A stretch of DNA of 7,410 nucleotides from Candidatus Aminicenantes bacterium RBG_13_64_14 (GTDB lineage Bacteria > Acidobacteriota > Aminicenantia > Aminicenantales > Saccharicenantaceae): assembly GCA_001773855.1 (NCBI GenBank), contig MEXZ01000107.1:14078-21487 (forward strand). Direction: 5' to 3'. Positions 6,699 through 7,410 of the stretch are shown piece by piece (position 1 is the stretch's first letter; each line of letters opens with the position of its first letter). The notes below the pieces were generated by a model. The model had not been told where the DNA came from. It worked only from the letters and a program-made list of their open reading frames with translations, and did not search any database. The position numbers and the translations under genes were made by a program.

Positions 6699-7410
6699 AT
6701 GAGAAAGCGAACGAGGCTTATCCGGCAGATGCTCGGAATTGTCTTTCTGGCGCTTTTCTCGGGGGGGCTCCAGGCATGGGCGGCCGGCGAGCCGGCCGCC
6801 AAGGACGACATCGTCGTAGCCCTGAAGGGCAAGGTCATCCGGAACCTCAGCTCCTCGGGGCTGACCCTGGCCTTCCACATCGGCCTGACGAACCCGTCTT
6901 CGGCGCCCCGCGAGCTCGTCCGCTACCGTTACCGGGTGACCATCAACCAGAGGGAATTCCTCAATATGACGGTGCCTCTCGACGAGCCCCTGCCGGTCCC
7001 GCCGAACGGGGAAACGCTGATCGCTCTGCCCGTCAAGATTTCCTACGACCTGCTCCGCGCCGCCGTCGGCCCGGTCGAAGGCAAGGCCCTCTGCGACATC
7101 GTCGGGGACATGTTTTTCCAGAACGATCGGAAAAAAGAGCAGCGGGCCCCCTTCGCCTTCAATGGGGAGTTCCCCATCTTCCAGGACCCCGAGATCGAAA
7201 TCCTCCCCCTCAAGGTCAACGACCTGACCGTGGGCGGGGCCGACGTCGTCTTCCGCCCCAGGTTCAGGAACCCCAACGGCTACGAGCTCCTTGTCGAAAA
7301 AATCAGCTTCGCCCTTTTCTTGGGCGACCGGGAAGTCCTCTCCGGGCCGATCCCGGGGGACAAGAGCCTTCCCCGGGCGGGGGAGAAGACCTTCTCCCTG
7401 CCCTTCCTCC
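6699..7410 (+). CDS. Exported protein with two tandem LEA type 2/WHy-like domains (3' end outside window)
   Basis: The frame is open from ATG 6699 to the window edge, giving 237 residues. Residues 1-28 form a Sec signal peptide: a basic start (MRKRTRLIR), a hydrophobic core, and a likely cut after AWA. Two similar beta-rich modules follow. The first, about 38-120, has the pattern VIRNLSSSGLTLAFHIGLTNP, then VRYRYRVTINQREF and PVPPNGETLIALPVKI. The second, from about 166, has LKVNDLTVGGADVVFRPRFRNPN, then VEKISFALFLGDREV, LPRAGEKTFSLPF. The layout of a strand, an asparagine-proline turn (NP at 65-66, NPN at 191-193), a second strand, an inner 'not as strong as' element and a closing strand fits the LEA_2/WHy fold linked in plants and bacteria to desiccation and stress. 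The linker at 141-150 is charged (NDRKKEQR). Function here is unproven; assignment rests on the fold pattern. AGGAAG lies close before the ATG. Confidence 0.75.
   Translation, partial: MRKRTRLIRQMLGIVFLALFSGGLQAWAAGEPAAKDDIVVALKGKVIRNLSSSGLTLAFHIGLTNPSSAPRELVRYRYRVTINQREFLNMTVPLDEPLPVPPNGETLIALPVKISYDLLRAAVGPVEGKALCDIVGDMFFQNDRKKEQRAPFAFNGEFPIFQDPEIEILPLKVNDLTVGGADVVFRPRFRNPNGYELLVEKISFALFLGDREVLSGPIPGDKSLPRAGEKTFSLPFL

Noticed and set aside
5386..6702. 438-codon open frame on the + strand across the peptidase gene
   Set aside because: It is antisense to a gene with clear catalytic motifs, signal peptide and ribosome site; long antisense frames are expected in GC-rich coding DNA, and its product shows no recognisable motif.

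Overview
The window is high-GC bacterial chromosome with six protein-coding genes on both strands and a GC-rich third codon position throughout. No tRNA, rRNA, CRISPR array, insertion sequence or phage gene was seen. The GC content, the exported lipoproteins and the mix of housekeeping and envelope genes would fit a Gram-negative, Acidobacteriota-like lineage (for example Aminicenantes). That placement is an impression from gene style, not a demonstrated assignment.

Left part (1-1020, + strand): the end of a ribosomal protein/RNA polymerase operon. It holds the 3' portion of rpoA (alpha subunit), then rplQ (ribosomal protein L17) overlapping it by ATGA, closed by a strong intrinsic terminator. 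A 173-base stretch without a convincing gene (1018-1190) separates this from the convergent genes on the other strand.

Middle part (1191-6564, - strand): read in transcription order (right to left), the genes are an exported C1B (bleomycin hydrolase/aminopeptidase C-like) cysteine peptidase lipoprotein, a class II tRNA nucleotidyltransferase/poly(A) polymerase family enzyme with an HD domain, galE (UDP-glucose 4-epimerase), and an MltD-like lytic transglycosylase lipoprotein with two LysM domains. The first three are closely packed (a 44-base gap, then an ATGA overlap) and look like one operon driven by a promoter with a perfect TATAAT. The MltD-like gene follows galE but has its own near-consensus extended -10 promoter, placed so close to the start codon that the mRNA leader would be only about 5-6 nt.

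Right part (6565-7410): a 134-base divergent promoter region, then a + strand gene cut by the window edge. It encodes an exported protein with two tandem LEA type 2/WHy-like domains. Its best promoter candidate is also only about 11 bases from the start codon.

Three of the four genes around the divergent region and the MltD-like gene are envelope or export-related: a peptidase lipoprotein, a peptidoglycan lytic enzyme and a secreted LEA2-like protein. galE supplies UDP-galactose for surface polysaccharide. I found no clear evidence of a new multi-gene system. The points most worth checking are the Asn-to-Asp change at the third catalytic position of the peptidase, the paired near-leaderless promoters, the CxxC pair in the transglycosylase and the double LEA2/WHy protein.
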